DNA of 64,000 bases from an uncultured Selenomonadales bacterium (GTDB lineage Bacteria > Bacillota > Negativicutes > Selenomonadales > Selenomonadaceae), in the NCBI GenBank assembly GCA_946408355.1, contig CAMJRX010000010.1, positions 1-64,000 of the forward strand, read 5' to 3'. Below the pieces are notes generated by a model, which made no database searches, was not told the origin of the DNA, and was given only the letters and a program-made list of their open reading frames with translations. This document shows, piece after piece, positions 9,775 through 19,496 of the stretch. Position 1 is the stretch's first letter. The number at the start of each line of letters is the position of its first letter. Both the position numbers and the translations under genes were made by a program.

Positions 9775-10023
9775 TCACGCGGCATTATCCTCTTTCAAAA
9801 CGTAACGCATATACATCGGCAACTTTTCAATCGTTTTATCTAAGCGAGGATTTTTTCGCCAAAGATTGTATTTATGCAGTTCCGATTCAGAACGTCCGCC
9901 TTTGAAAAATTGATATACGCCTTTTGAAAAATCTTGAGTGAATAAATAGTACCGCTTCCCATTAGAGATTAAGTAAAAGTGAAGTTTCTCGTTGAGCTTG
10001 TTAACCGTTATTTTATTCTTCAT
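9775..10023 (-). CDS. hypothetical protein
   Basis: 82-aa ORF with AGGAGG-type SD upstream of ATG; no family recognised. Confidence 0.55.
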   Translation of the reverse strand: MKNKITVNKLNEKLHFYLISNGKRYYLFTQDFSKGVYQFFKGGRSESELHKYNLWRKNPRLDKTIEKLPMYMRYVLKEDNAA

Positions 10024-10226
10024 TAAATATTCCTCCTTATGAAAGGTTGCTGAAAAAATTTTCTCGCCGCTATTTTAATCGAAATTTTTTTGCTTGTCCA
10101 TAAGCGTAGGATAAATTTTTAATCAACTTTTAATTTAGCTTTGTAATAAGCTATATTACAGTTAGCGTTGTAAAATTTTTGTAGTCTATTATAATTACCA
10201 TTGTTTAACCTCTCGCTCATCGGTTA

Positions 10227-10255
10227 TTGTCAAAATCGCTTGCTTATGTTATTAT
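10227..10255 (+). promoter_or_regulatory. sigma-A-type promoter for the DeoR-family gene
   Basis: TTGTCA - 17 nt - TATTAT. Confidence 0.6.
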
Positions 10256-10320
10256 GAAAAAAACAGGTAAAGACAAATAAAAACGTAGCTTATAAAAAGT
10301 AATTAGAGGAAGTATGAAAA

Positions 10321-11091
10321 ATGTTTTTAGAAGAGAGACAAGCTAAAATTTTAGAAATGCTCAAACAAGACGGCAAAGTTTTAGTAAAAGAATTGGCAGA
10401 AATTTTTGGTGTGACAGAAGACTCAATACGCAAAGATTTAAGCTCGCTAGAAATGGACGGTAAATTAAAACGAACCTATGGTGGCGCAGTGTCGATAGAA
10501 GAAAAACTTCAAATGACAGAGGCACAACGGCGCAGGATCTCCGATGTGGAGGCAAAGAGGAAAATTGCCGCCGCCGCAGTTAAACTTATCAAACCGCAGG
10601 ATTTAATTTTCTTGGACATTTCCACGATTAGTATTGCTATCGCGCAGATTTTGGAGAAAACCGAAACTAATTATAAAATCCTTACAAATATGGTTGACGT
10701 GCTTGTTATGCTCGCTCGCAATCCGAAGATAACTTTGTTTTTCGCAGGTGGACAAATTAATCAGAGCCGCGACGGTTTTTCTGACGTGCTCAACATGACG
10801 TTCCTTTCAAACTTTCGACCGGATATTTCTTTTATTGGTTCGTTCGGTGTTGACATCAAAAAAAATTCGCTGACCTCACGTGATACCGCCGCTGGCATCC
10901 ACAAGGCGCGAATGATTGAACTAAGTAAAACTTCTTATATAATTGCCGAATCGCGGAAAATCGGAGTCGAAAGCACCTATAGTTTTGCTCCGCTAGATAA
11001 AGTTGACGGCATTATCACCGAAGCTAAACTTTCCGACAACCTCATTGCGGCGGCTGAAAAATTGGGCGTGAAAATTATTTCGGCTGATTAA
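10321..11091 (+). CDS. DeoR/GlpR family transcriptional regulator
   Basis: N-terminal HTH RQAKILEMLKQDGKVLVKELAEIFGVTEDSIRKDLSSLEMDGKLKRTYGGAV and DeoR sensor domain. Confidence 0.93.
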   Translation: MFLEERQAKILEMLKQDGKVLVKELAEIFGVTEDSIRKDLSSLEMDGKLKRTYGGAVSIEEKLQMTEAQRRRISDVEAKRKIAAAAVKLIKPQDLIFLDISTISIAIAQILEKTETNYKILTNMVDVLVMLARNPKITLFFAGGQINQSRDGFSDVLNMTFLSNFRPDISFIGSFGVDIKKNSLTSRDTAAGIHKARMIELSKTSYIIAESRKIGVESTYSFAPLDKVDGIITEAKLSDNLIAAAEKLGVKIISAD

Positions 11092-11765
11092 TTCAACATG
11101 CTAAGCAGATAACTTGCGGGCACGCCGATAATCGGTTTTTGTGGCGCAAACGGATCTGTTAATCCTTCCTTAGCCTTCTGAATTGATTCAACCTGCGCGG
11201 ACTCGTCGTTAATCTTTTGCAAAAGTTGTTCGTGCTCAAAAAGTTCTTGCTCCGCCTTGAGCCGCGCCTTTAAACGTTTAAGTCGACGTTCCCAATAAGT
11301 TTCCTCTTCAACGTGGCGCGAATCGTTTTTGTGAATAGCTAACGACTGCCCGCGATACTCTTCCTTAGTTGCGCCGAATTGAATCACTTCGTGGCGACCG
11401 TAAGTACCGGGATAACCGCAGAGATAATCCGGAAAACTCAACTCTTCGCGCACGCTGTCCAAAACCCAAGTTTCATACTCCGAATCATTCTGCATAGCTT
11501 GAAAGCCCGCGTCGGAAATTACAATCGTCACGTCGTCGCGATAACGAGTAAAATTGCGCGGAATATTTTGGAGTTGCCCTTCAATGTAGGATTTGTATTC
11601 GTCAAGCGTCATTTCCTGCGGCGAAATTTTTTTCAGACCTTCCCGTGCCTCAGATAAAATTTCGTCGTAAGTCTTCTGCTTGTGGAAATTTTCGACGCGC
11701 CGTTCCAAATCTTCCATAAGCGTAATCACGCCGCCAATATAAAAATTGTCCAGATGAATTTCCAT
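11088..11765 (-). CDS. hypothetical protein
   Basis: 225-aa ORF with SD GGGAGGGTG upstream of ATG; convergent with, and overlapping by 4 nt, the deoR gene. Confidence 0.65.
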   Translation of the reverse strand: MEIHLDNFYIGGVITLMEDLERRVENFHKQKTYDEILSEAREGLKKISPQEMTLDEYKSYIEGQLQNIPRNFTRYRDDVTIVISDAGFQAMQNDSEYETWVLDSVREELSFPDYLCGYPGTYGRHEVIQFGATKEEYRGQSLAIHKNDSRHVEEETYWERRLKRLKARLKAEQELFEHEQLLQKINDESAQVESIQKAKEGLTDPFAPQKPIIGVPASYLLSMLN

Positions 11766-11772
11766 AAAAAAT

Positions 11773-11803
11773 CACCCTCCCTTACAAATTTTATCGGAGG
11801 GTG
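11773..11803 (-). terminator. hairpin with T-run (nth terminator and/or SD-sequestering element)
   Basis: CACCCTCC (11773-11780) pairs perfectly with GGAGGGTG (11796-11803); T-run on the minus strand just before ATG 11765. Confidence 0.65.
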
Positions 11804-11814
11804 AAATTTTTTTC

Positions 11815-12441
11815 TTAACAACTCGTTGACGGACAAATTTTCGACAGCGGGCAGAGGTCGCATTTCGGATTACGAGCTTTACAAATTTCGCGCCCATGCC
11901 AAATTAGCCAGTGATGAGCGTCCGACCATTTTTCACGCGGAATAATTTTCTGCAAGCCTAATTCAACCTCAAGCGGCGTTTTACCTTCGGCAAGTTTCAT
12001 TCGATTAGCTAAGCGAAAAACATGCGTGTCGACGGCAATCGCGGGATTTTTAAAGGCGACACTCGTCACAACGTTTGCAGTTTTTCTACCGACGCCAGGC
12101 AATTTAATCAGCTCATCAAAATCTGCAGGAACTTCGCCGCCATAATTCTCTAGTAAAAGTTTTGAAGTCTCGACGATATGTTTAGCCTTTGAACGCGCTA
12201 ATCCGCACGGCTTGATAATTTCCTCTAATTTCGATTGTCCAAGTTGCAAAATTTTTTCGGGCGTGTTCGCAATCGGAAATAAAACTTGCGTGACTTGATT
12301 GACTCTCTTATCAGTACACTGCGCGGATAAAATTACGGCAACCAACAATTCAAACACCGAATCAAATTTAAGTTGAGGAATTGCGCCGCGATACGTTTCC
12401 TCTAAAACTTTTAATTCCTCAAGTTTAATTTTGTCGTCCAT
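11815..12441 (-). CDS. nth: endonuclease III
   Basis: LPGVGRKTANVV HhH, VDTHVFRLANRM, C-terminal CxxxxxxCxxCxxxxxC Fe-S loop (CKARNPKCDLCPLSKIC). Confidence 0.96.
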   Translation of the reverse strand: MDDKIKLEELKVLEETYRGAIPQLKFDSVFELLVAVILSAQCTDKRVNQVTQVLFPIANTPEKILQLGQSKLEEIIKPCGLARSKAKHIVETSKLLLENYGGEVPADFDELIKLPGVGRKTANVVTSVAFKNPAIAVDTHVFRLANRMKLAEGKTPLEVELGLQKIIPREKWSDAHHWLIWHGREICKARNPKCDLCPLSKICPSTSC

Positions 12442-12442
12442 G

Positions 12443-12580
12443 TCAATTCGTTAAACTCCTCACCGGTGCGGGAATTCTGCCGCCACGAGGCAACGTGACG
12501 TTGCATCCAATGGACGCGCCGCGCCAATCAATATTTTTAACGTTGTCGCCGCGTTGCATTTTTCTAATTGCAATGTCCAT
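12443..12580 (-). CDS. small 45-aa ORF whose C-terminus duplicates the UPF0210 C-terminus
   Basis: [45 protein letters not shown] lies directly downstream of the UPF0210 gene, which ends [14 protein letters not shown]. Confidence 0.4.
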   Translation of the reverse strand: MDIAIRKMQRGDNVKNIDWRGASIGCNVTLPRGGRIPAPVRSLTN

Positions 12581-12581
12581 T

Positions 12582-13952
12582 TTAATTCGTCAAGCTCCTA
12601 ACAGGCGCGGGAATTCTGCCGCCGCGAGCAATAAACGCCTCCGAGCTCCATTGATTTTTAACGGGAACAATCGGACAGTAGCCGAGCAAACCGCCATATT
12701 CGACGACATCGCCGACCTTAGCACCAGGCACGGGAATTAATCTAACGGCGGTTGTTTTATTGTTGACGACGCCAATAGCCGCCTCGTCCGCAATAATCCC
12801 GCTCAAAGTCGCCGCGCTAACGTCACCAGCAACCGCAATCATATCCAGCCCGACGCTACAAACGCAAGTCATAGCCTCCAACTTTTCAATCGACAACGAG
12901 TCTTGCTTAACCGCCGCAATCATGCCTTCATCTTCGCTGACGGGAATAAATGCGCCACTCAAGCCGCCGACGTGTGAACTTGCCATAAGCCCGCCCTTTT
13001 TAACCGCGTCATTTAACAAAGCCAGCGCGGCAGTCGTACCTGGTGCACCGCAAGCTTCAAGTCCCATTTCCTCTAAAATACGAGCAACCGAATCGCCGAC
13101 GGCAGGTGTAGGAGCCAATGACAAGTCAATTATTCCGAACGGCACGCCTAATCTACGCGACGCCTCTTGAGCTACGAGTTGACCGACGCGAGTAATTTTA
13201 AATGCCGTCTTTTTAATCGTTTCGGCAATCTCCGTAAAGTTCGCGCCCTTTAAATCTTCCAACGCATGCTTGACGACGCCGGGTCCACTTACTCCGACGT
13301 TGATAACTTTATCGGGTTCGCTGACGCCGTGAAACGCCCCCGCCATAAACGGATTATCTCCAGGCGCATTGGCGAAGATAACTAACTTTGCACAACCGAT
13401 AGCTTGCTTGTCGCGTGTAAGTTCCGCCGTCCGTTTGATAACTTCACCCATTTCGCGAACGCAATCCATATTTATGCCCGCCTTAGTCGACGCCAAATTA
13501 ATTGAGCTACAAACTAAATCAGTCGAGGCTAAAGCTTGCGGAATTGATTCAATTAAAATCCTGTCACCAGGCGTATAACCTTTTTCAACTAATGCGCTGA
13601 AGCCGCCAATAAAATTAACGCCAACCTCTTTGGCGGCGCGGTCAAGAGTTTCAGCGACGGGCACATAACTTTCCGCCTTGCAACTTTCAGCGACAATCGC
13701 AATCGGCGTAACGGAAATTCTTTTGTTGATAATCGGAACTCCATATTCAGCTTCAATCTCCTCGCCCGTCTTAACTAAAAATTCTGCGGAACGAGTGATT
13801 TTATCGTAAACATTGCGGCAGAAGTCGCGCAAATTTGGATGAGCGCAATCTCTTAAAGAAATGCCCATAGTTATAGTTCGCACGTCGAGTTTGTTGACGG
13901 TTATCATACGGTTTGTTTCGAGTATGTCTTCAATCGTTATCAAAATCGACAC
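12582..13952 (-). CDS. PFL family protein (UPF0210/DUF711)
   Basis: [18 protein letters not shown]..., [77 protein letters not shown]. Confidence 0.93.
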   Translation of the reverse strand: MSILITIEDILETNRMITVNKLDVRTITMGISLRDCAHPNLRDFCRNVYDKITRSAEFLVKTGEEIEAEYGVPIINKRISVTPIAIVAESCKAESYVPVAETLDRAAKEVGVNFIGGFSALVEKGYTPGDRILIESIPQALASTDLVCSSINLASTKAGINMDCVREMGEVIKRTAELTRDKQAIGCAKLVIFANAPGDNPFMAGAFHGVSEPDKVINVGVSGPGVVKHALEDLKGANFTEIAETIKKTAFKITRVGQLVAQEASRRLGVPFGIIDLSLAPTPAVGDSVARILEEMGLEACGAPGTTAALALLNDAVKKGGLMASSHVGGLSGAFIPVSEDEGMIAAVKQDSLSIEKLEAMTCVCSVGLDMIAVAGDVSAATLSGIIADEAAIGVVNNKTTAVRLIPVPGAKVGDVVEYGGLLGYCPIVPVKNQWSSEAFIARGGRIPAPVRSLTN

Positions 13953-13953
13953 C

Positions 13954-14232
13954 TCAAATCTTGTGCATTACGTCGAAAATATCTTGGTGTTGAGTTTTAA
14001 TTTCGACGCCAATAGCCTCGCCCTGTTCGCGAAGTTTTTGTTGCAAATCAACGAGCCGAATTTTACTTTCCGACGCCTCAGCGAACAGTATCATATTAAA
14101 AAAGCCGTCCAAAATATTTTGATTAATGCTTAGAATGTTGACGTTGTTATCGGCAAGAATTTTAGTTACGGCGGCGATTATCCCGACTCTATCCTTGCCG
14201 ACAACTGTCACGATTAATTTCATTTCTATCAC
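13954..14232 (-). CDS. ACT domain-containing protein (UPF0237)
   Basis: [49 protein letters not shown]; adjacent to its usual UPF0210 partner. Confidence 0.93.
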   Translation of the reverse strand: MIEMKLIVTVVGKDRVGIIAAVTKILADNNVNILSINQNILDGFFNMILFAEASESKIRLVDLQQKLREQGEAIGVEIKTQHQDIFDVMHKI

Positions 14233-14253
14233 CTCGCGCAGAATATAGCACAG

Positions 14254-14901
14254 TTATTTTTTTGCGGCAAGTTGATAACTTTTTTCCAGCCGCGCAGAAA
14301 TTTCTTCAAACGTCAAAGTTCCGTCCAATCGGATTGTTAGCCATGATTTTTTATTCATGTGCCAGCCGCGAAAATATGTTTCTCCGTCGAAAATTTTATC
14401 CAACTCTTCAGGCTCAACGCGCAGATTTAAAATTTCAATCTCTTCCGCGCCGCCGAGTTTCAAATATTTTTTCGGGATATTTGCAATCAAAGCGTACCAT
14501 TTGCGGTTGTCCTTGCGGCGGAAGATTGCAAAGTTAGGATATTTTTCCCAGAGGAACTCCGGCTCATCAGAAAATTTTTCGCGAATATATTCGATAAGTT
14601 TCAACGTCTGCGTGGACTTAAAGATTTCGTCGTCAAAACATTGCGCGGCAATTTCATTCAAAACGCGCTCATATTCCGCCTTGACGGTGCCGACAAATTC
14701 GCCGCTTGCGCCCTCGACCAAATGCAATGTGTAAGGCTCGCCGTCAGCGTCGACAATTTTTGTAGTGACAGAGCTGCTCTTGTCGATTATAATTGTCAGC
14801 GTGAAGTCATTTAAAAATCTTTGGTGTCGAATAAAATTTTCCCCGTCGACTTCAAAGCCACAACTTAAAATTTTTTCGCGATTAAGCTTTTTATTCTTCA
14901 T
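14254..14901 (-). CDS. MmcQ/YjbR family DNA-binding protein
   Basis: Central/C-terminal region FPNFAIFRRKDNRKWYALIANIPKKYLKLGG...WHMNKKSWLTIRLDGTLTFEEI typical of MmcQ/YjbR. Confidence 0.85.
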   Translation of the reverse strand: MKNKKLNREKILSCGFEVDGENFIRHQRFLNDFTLTIIIDKSSSVTTKIVDADGEPYTLHLVEGASGEFVGTVKAEYERVLNEIAAQCFDDEIFKSTQTLKLIEYIREKFSDEPEFLWEKYPNFAIFRRKDNRKWYALIANIPKKYLKLGGAEEIEILNLRVEPEELDKIFDGETYFRGWHMNKKSWLTIRLDGTLTFEEISARLEKSYQLAAKK

Positions 14902-14902
14902 T

Positions 14903-14930
14903 CCTAATTACCCACTCCTAATTCTTAATT
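14903..14930. repeat. heptamer-periodic repeat
   Basis: cctaatt|acccact|cctaatt|cttaatt, period 7. Confidence 0.55.
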
Positions 14931-14954
14931 GAAAAAGACGCCCTCAGCGGACGT

Positions 14955-15692
14955 CTAAGTATGCGTAGATTTCATATGGCGGTCAAGTGTCGACAGCCCG
15001 CGATAGACTGTGCCGATGTCGATAGCCTCGCCACGACTGGCAACGTAGCGTTCAAGTTTGCGTTTCACTCGTTGCAATGCGTTATCGATTGATTTAACAT
15101 GACGGTCAAGGCTCGACGCAATTTCTTGATAAGATTTTCCGTCAAGATAAGCCATGAGTACTTGCCATTCCAGCTCGCTAAGAATTTCGGACATTTTCTT
15201 TTCAATAGCAAGGAATTCTTCGCGGCTAATAATCAGTTCTTCAGGGTCGGCAACTTTAACGCCGCTAATCACGTCTAAAAGTGTTCGGTCGCTGTCCTCG
15301 TCGTAAATCGGCTTGTTTAGCGAAATGTAGGAGTTCAGCGGAATATGTTTTTGGCGCGTAGCAGTTTTTATCGCCGTAATAATTTGGCGCGTGACGCACA
15401 ATTCTGCGAAGGCATGGAAACTCGACAGCTTATCGCTTTTGAAATCGCGCACTGCCTTATAAAATCCAATCATGCCCTCTTGGATAATATCTTCCCTGTC
15501 TGCGCCGATTAAAAAATAAGAACGCGCTTTAGCTCGGACAAAACTCCTGTAACGATGAATCAGATAATCAAGCGCGGAAGCGTTATTTTTTTCCTTTATC
15601 TCGACAATGAGTTCCTCGTCGGTGAGCGATTCATATTTAGCGTACTCGTCGGCAATTTCACTCTCGAAAGAATTTTCAACGTTTGATTTCAT
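14955..15692 (-). CDS. sigH: RNA polymerase sigma factor SigH-like
   Basis: Region 2 DREDIIQEGMIGFYKAVRDF, FHAFAELCVTRQIITAIKTATRQKHIPLNSYISL; region 4 ILSELEWQVLMAYLDGKSYQEIASSLDRHVKSIDNALQRVKRKL. Confidence 0.88.
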   Translation of the reverse strand: MKSNVENSFESEIADEYAKYESLTDEELIVEIKEKNNASALDYLIHRYRSFVRAKARSYFLIGADREDIIQEGMIGFYKAVRDFKSDKLSSFHAFAELCVTRQIITAIKTATRQKHIPLNSYISLNKPIYDEDSDRTLLDVISGVKVADPEELIISREEFLAIEKKMSEILSELEWQVLMAYLDGKSYQEIASSLDRHVKSIDNALQRVKRKLERYVASRGEAIDIGTVYRGLSTLDRHMKSTHT

Positions 15693-15818
15693 GTCACGTC
15701 CTCCATTTTTACGCGCTGATTATACTGCACGGCTTATTTTTAGTCAAATTTTTTCGGCGGCTAAGTAGGGATTATTGCGGTGGAGGTAGAATAAATCTTT
15801 TTTTCGGAGGTTGAAATT

Positions 15819-16394
15819 TTGGGTAAAATAATTTTGGTGACGGGCGGGGCACGTAGCGGAAAAAGTTCATTCGCCGAAAAGCTCGCATTAAAAATCGGCG
15901 ACGGACGGGCGGCTTACATTGCCACCGCGCAAATTTTTGATGACGAGATGAATTTTCGCGTTAAACTTCACCAATCGCGGCGCGGCGATAATTGGCGAAC
16001 ATTTGAGGCACCATTTGCGGCGGAAGAAAAAATTTTGGAAGCAGGGAAAAATTTTAACGCTATTCTCTTTGATTGCGTCACAATTTACGTTAGCAATTTC
16101 CTCTGCGCGGCTGAACTTGACGATGAAAAATTTTTGTACGACAATCTGCGCGGGCTGATTCAAAAACTTATTAACGCCGCTTTGAACTCCAATGCTAAGA
16201 CAATTTTTGTAACTAACGAAGTTGGCTTTGGCATTGTTCCTGAAAATAATTTGGCGCGACGTTTCCGAGATTTAGCTGGACTTGCCAATCAAATGTTAGC
16301 CGCGCACGCTGATAAAGTTTTCTTGACGATAGCAGGCATTGCCGTTGACATAAAAGAATTAGAGTTTGTGGCTAATAAAGTAAGCACGACATGA
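15819..16394 (+). CDS. cobU: bifunctional adenosylcobinamide kinase/adenosylcobinamide-phosphate guanylyltransferase
   Basis: IILVTGGARSGKSSFAE, YIATAQIFDDEMNFRVKLHQSRRGDNWRTFEAP, VTNEVGFGIVPENNLARRFRDLAGLANQ. TTG start. Confidence 0.95.
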   Translation: MGKIILVTGGARSGKSSFAEKLALKIGDGRAAYIATAQIFDDEMNFRVKLHQSRRGDNWRTFEAPFAAEEKILEAGKNFNAILFDCVTIYVSNFLCAAELDDEKFLYDNLRGLIQKLINAALNSNAKTIFVTNEVGFGIVPENNLARRFRDLAGLANQMLAAHADKVFLTIAGIAVDIKELEFVANKVSTT

Positions 16395-16473
16395 AAATCT
16401 GACTATGAGCATTTTTGCGGCGTAAATTTTCCAACGTGCCCGTGAGAACAATTATAACTTTGTAATAAAAAAT

Positions 16474-16498
16474 CCCGCAGATAAAAATCGTCTGCGGG
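16474..16498. terminator. bidirectional terminator between convergent cobU and aspA
   Basis: CCCGCAGA...TCTGCGGG stem with A-run on the left and T-run on the right. Confidence 0.8.
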
Positions 16499-16524
16499 TA
16501 AATTTTTTATGTGGCGTAAAATTT

Positions 16525-17913
16525 TTAGTTAGTTATGCCGGGGTGCGTCATCTTTTCGGGAGACATATAAACTTTAAGCTGTTCATCAGTCAAAATGCCT
16601 TTTTCCAAAATAATTTCGCGAATCGGGCGGCGGGTTGCATAAGCTTCTTTGGCGAGCATTGAGCATTGTTCATAGCCCAAATGCGGCAACAACGCAGTTA
16701 CGACGCCAACAGAGCTATCAAGCCATTTTTGGCACTGTTCGCGGTTCGGTTCCAAGCCCGTCAACAATTTATCAACGAACGTGCGCGATGCATTGGCAAG
16801 ATAATTCATCGAGGAGCAAAGATTGTACGCCATAATCGGTTCCATAACGTTTAATTCAAATTGCCCGTTCTCGACGCCCAAAGTAACGGCTAAGTCGTTG
16901 CCGATGACTTGATAGCACGCTTGATCCATGACTTCGGCGATAACGGGATTGACTTTGCCGGGCATAATCGACGAGCCAGGTTGCCGTTTCGGCAAGAAAA
17001 TTTCATTAAGACCGCAACGAGGTCCCGACGCCATTAAGCGGAAGTCATTCGCCATTTTAATTAGCACGAGAGCAGTATTTTTCAACGCGCTGGACACGTC
17101 AACAAAACCGTCCGTGTTATTCGTCGCGTCGATAATATTTGTAGAAGTCTCAAAATTTTCGCCGGTAATTTCGCGCAATTTACGGGCGACAATCTTGATA
17201 TATTTCGGTTCGGCATTCAAACCGGTACCAACTGCGGTTCCGCCCATGTTAATCAAGCGAATACTATCGATAGCCCACTCAATACGGCGAATACTGCGAC
17301 GAACGGCGGAGGCATAAGATCCCATTTCTTGACCAAGCGTAATCGGAACGGCGTCTTGCAAGTGCGTGCGTCCCATTTTGAGAATATCTTTGTACTCTTC
17401 GGCTTTTTGCTCAAGGGCGGTTGCAAGATAGTCGAGCGCGGAGGTTACGTTGTGGCTTTTGTAAGTCAAGCAAACTTTAATAGCGGTCGGCAAGCTGTCG
17501 TTAGTCGATTGCGCCATATTCGCATGATTATTCGGCGAAATTATATCGTAGCGACCTTTAGCCTCGCCGATAATCTCCAGAGCGCGATTGCAGAGGACTT
17601 CGTTCATGTTCATGTTGATTGAAGTGCCCGCGCCGCCTTGAATCGGGTCAACGGGGAACTGGTCGATGAATTCGCCGTCGATAATTTCTTCCGCCGCCTG
17701 AACGAGCGCATTACCGATTTTCCTATCGAGACGACCGGTTTCCATGTTGGCTTGAGCCGCCGCCTTCTTAACTTTCGCGAGAGACTTAATAAAATCTTCG
17801 TCGAGCCTGCGACCGGTGATTGTAAAATTCTCAATCGCCCGCATAGTTTGGACGCCATAATACGCCTCGTCCGGAACTTCAATTTCTCCCAAAAAATCGT
17901 GTTCCTTTCTCAT
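16525..17913 (-). CDS. aspA: aspartate ammonia-lyase
   Basis: DFLGEIEVPDEAYYGVQTMRA, GGAGTSINMNMNEV, GSSIMPGKVNPV signature. Confidence 0.94.
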   Translation of the reverse strand: MRKEHDFLGEIEVPDEAYYGVQTMRAIENFTITGRRLDEDFIKSLAKVKKAAAQANMETGRLDRKIGNALVQAAEEIIDGEFIDQFPVDPIQGGAGTSINMNMNEVLCNRALEIIGEAKGRYDIISPNNHANMAQSTNDSLPTAIKVCLTYKSHNVTSALDYLATALEQKAEEYKDILKMGRTHLQDAVPITLGQEMGSYASAVRRSIRRIEWAIDSIRLINMGGTAVGTGLNAEPKYIKIVARKLREITGENFETSTNIIDATNNTDGFVDVSSALKNTALVLIKMANDFRLMASGPRCGLNEIFLPKRQPGSSIMPGKVNPVIAEVMDQACYQVIGNDLAVTLGVENGQFELNVMEPIMAYNLCSSMNYLANASRTFVDKLLTGLEPNREQCQKWLDSSVGVVTALLPHLGYEQCSMLAKEAYATRRPIREIILEKGILTDEQLKVYMSPEKMTHPGITN

Positions 17914-17951
17914 GTTAGCACCTTCTATATAAATTTTTTTTAATACCTTGA

Positions 17952-19277
17952 TTAAATTATAACATTTGCTAAAGCCATGCCGACTGCAACGCTAACGATA
18001 CACGTAATCAAGCCTGGAATTTGGAAACTGTGATTGAAAACGAATTTACCAATTTGCGTCGTGCCTGTGCGGTCGAAAGCGATACCGGCAAGAACAGTTG
18101 CGTAAATCGGAACGAGGAAGTAGCCGTTAACCGCAGGGAACATACCAATCATAGCGGGCGGCGTAATTCCCAAAGTAATTCCGAGCGGAGCCAACGCACC
18201 AATAGTTCCCGCCTGACTTAAGATAACGGCAGAAAGCAAGAATAAAATTATCGCGAAGACCCACGGATAAGCGGAAATCATATCAGCCGCGCCCGATTTG
18301 ATAAAGTCGATATTATTGCGCGTTAAAGTGTCACCAGCCCACGTCAAGCCGAAAATGCAGTAGACGCCCATTAAGCCATTGCGGAAAACAGACTGTTCGA
18401 TAATCGAATTGACTTTGACGCCGCAAGCGATAATCATAACGCCCGCCATAGCCATCATAACCATTTCAATGCACATTGTCATAGAAAAGGAAACCATTTT
18501 CCCGCCGAGTTCAGCAGAAGGGCGCAATTCAGGGAAAATACCGAAGATAACGACGATAACAGTTGCCAAAAGATAAATCCAGACGGCGCGTTTAGTTGAA
18601 GCGGAAAATTCTTTAGCCTCTGCGATTTGCGCCTTTTCGTTAACCGGAGCAGCCTCGCCACGTGCAACTCTAGCAAGATATTCTTGATCTTCGGAGAGTT
18701 CTTTACCCATACGAGCCGCCCATAACGAACCCGCAATTACACCTATAAGCGTTGACGGAATACAGACGATTAAAATATCAATGAGCGTGACGCCTTGCGG
18801 AGATAAAAGTCCGACGAGTGCAACAGTCGCCGCAGAAATCGGACAGGCAGTTATAGCTTGTTGAGAGGCGATAACCGACATTGAAATTGGTCGTTCAGGA
18901 CGAACACCAGCCTCGCGAGCAACTTCAGCGATAACCGGCAAGATACCGAACGAAATATTTCCCGTGCCGCACATGAACGTAAAAACCCAGCTGATAATTG
19001 GAGCATAATAGCTGATACGATTTGGATTTTTGCGCAAAAGCTTAACGGCAATCTGAATAAGATAATCCATGCCACCCGACGCCTGCAAAGTCGCCGCGAT
19101 AACAACGACCGTCATAATAATCATAATAACATCGATTGCGGGATTACCCGGCGCGAGTCCGAATCCGAAAACTAAAATTGCAATAGCAAAACCACTCGAC
19201 ATACCGAGAAAAATTCCGCCGTAGCGTGCGCCGATAATTAACATTGCCAGCACAACCGCTAATTCAGCCCAAAACAT
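17952..19277 (-). CDS. anaerobic C4-dicarboxylate transporter, Dcu family
   Basis: Polytopic protein with Dcu hallmarks (GGIFLGMSSGFAIAILVFGFGLAPGNPAIDVI, FTFMCGTGNISFGILPVIAEVAREAGVRPERP, FDRTGTTQIGKFVFNHSF). Pairs with aspA. Confidence 0.92.
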   Translation of the reverse strand: MFWAELAVVLAMLIIGARYGGIFLGMSSGFAIAILVFGFGLAPGNPAIDVIMIIMTVVVIAATLQASGGMDYLIQIAVKLLRKNPNRISYYAPIISWVFTFMCGTGNISFGILPVIAEVAREAGVRPERPISMSVIASQQAITACPISAATVALVGLLSPQGVTLIDILIVCIPSTLIGVIAGSLWAARMGKELSEDQEYLARVARGEAAPVNEKAQIAEAKEFSASTKRAVWIYLLATVIVVIFGIFPELRPSAELGGKMVSFSMTMCIEMVMMAMAGVMIIACGVKVNSIIEQSVFRNGLMGVYCIFGLTWAGDTLTRNNIDFIKSGAADMISAYPWVFAIILFLLSAVILSQAGTIGALAPLGITLGITPPAMIGMFPAVNGYFLVPIYATVLAGIAFDRTGTTQIGKFVFNHSFQIPGLITCIVSVAVGMALANVII

Positions 19278-19308
19278 ACAACCACCCCTTTTTTAACAGA
19301 AAATTTTG

Positions 19309-19320
19309 TTTGTATACAAA
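19309..19320. promoter_or_regulatory. 12-bp perfect palindrome, candidate operator upstream of dcu
   Basis: TTTGTATACAAA, about 32 bp upstream of the dcu ATG. Confidence 0.35.
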
Positions 19321-19434
19321 GTACAAGCGTGATTGTAGCCCCTTGCAATGGAAATGTCAATCAAATATATTTTTATGGTTGCTTATTAGATTGTTAATAG
19401 AAACGCAGAAGTTTTTTAGCAATTTTAAACCTAA

Positions 19435-19463
19435 TTGACTTTCAGGCGGCGGCAGTTTATTAT
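19435..19463 (+). promoter_or_regulatory. sigma-A-type promoter for valS
   Basis: TTGACT - 17 nt - TATTAT. Confidence 0.65.
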
Positions 19464-19496
19464 TGCAATTAATTTCACATTTGGGAGGAGCAAACT

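Noticed and set aside
19464-19496. T-box leader for valS
   Set aside because: Only about 30 nt separate the predicted promoter from the start codon; too short for a T-box.
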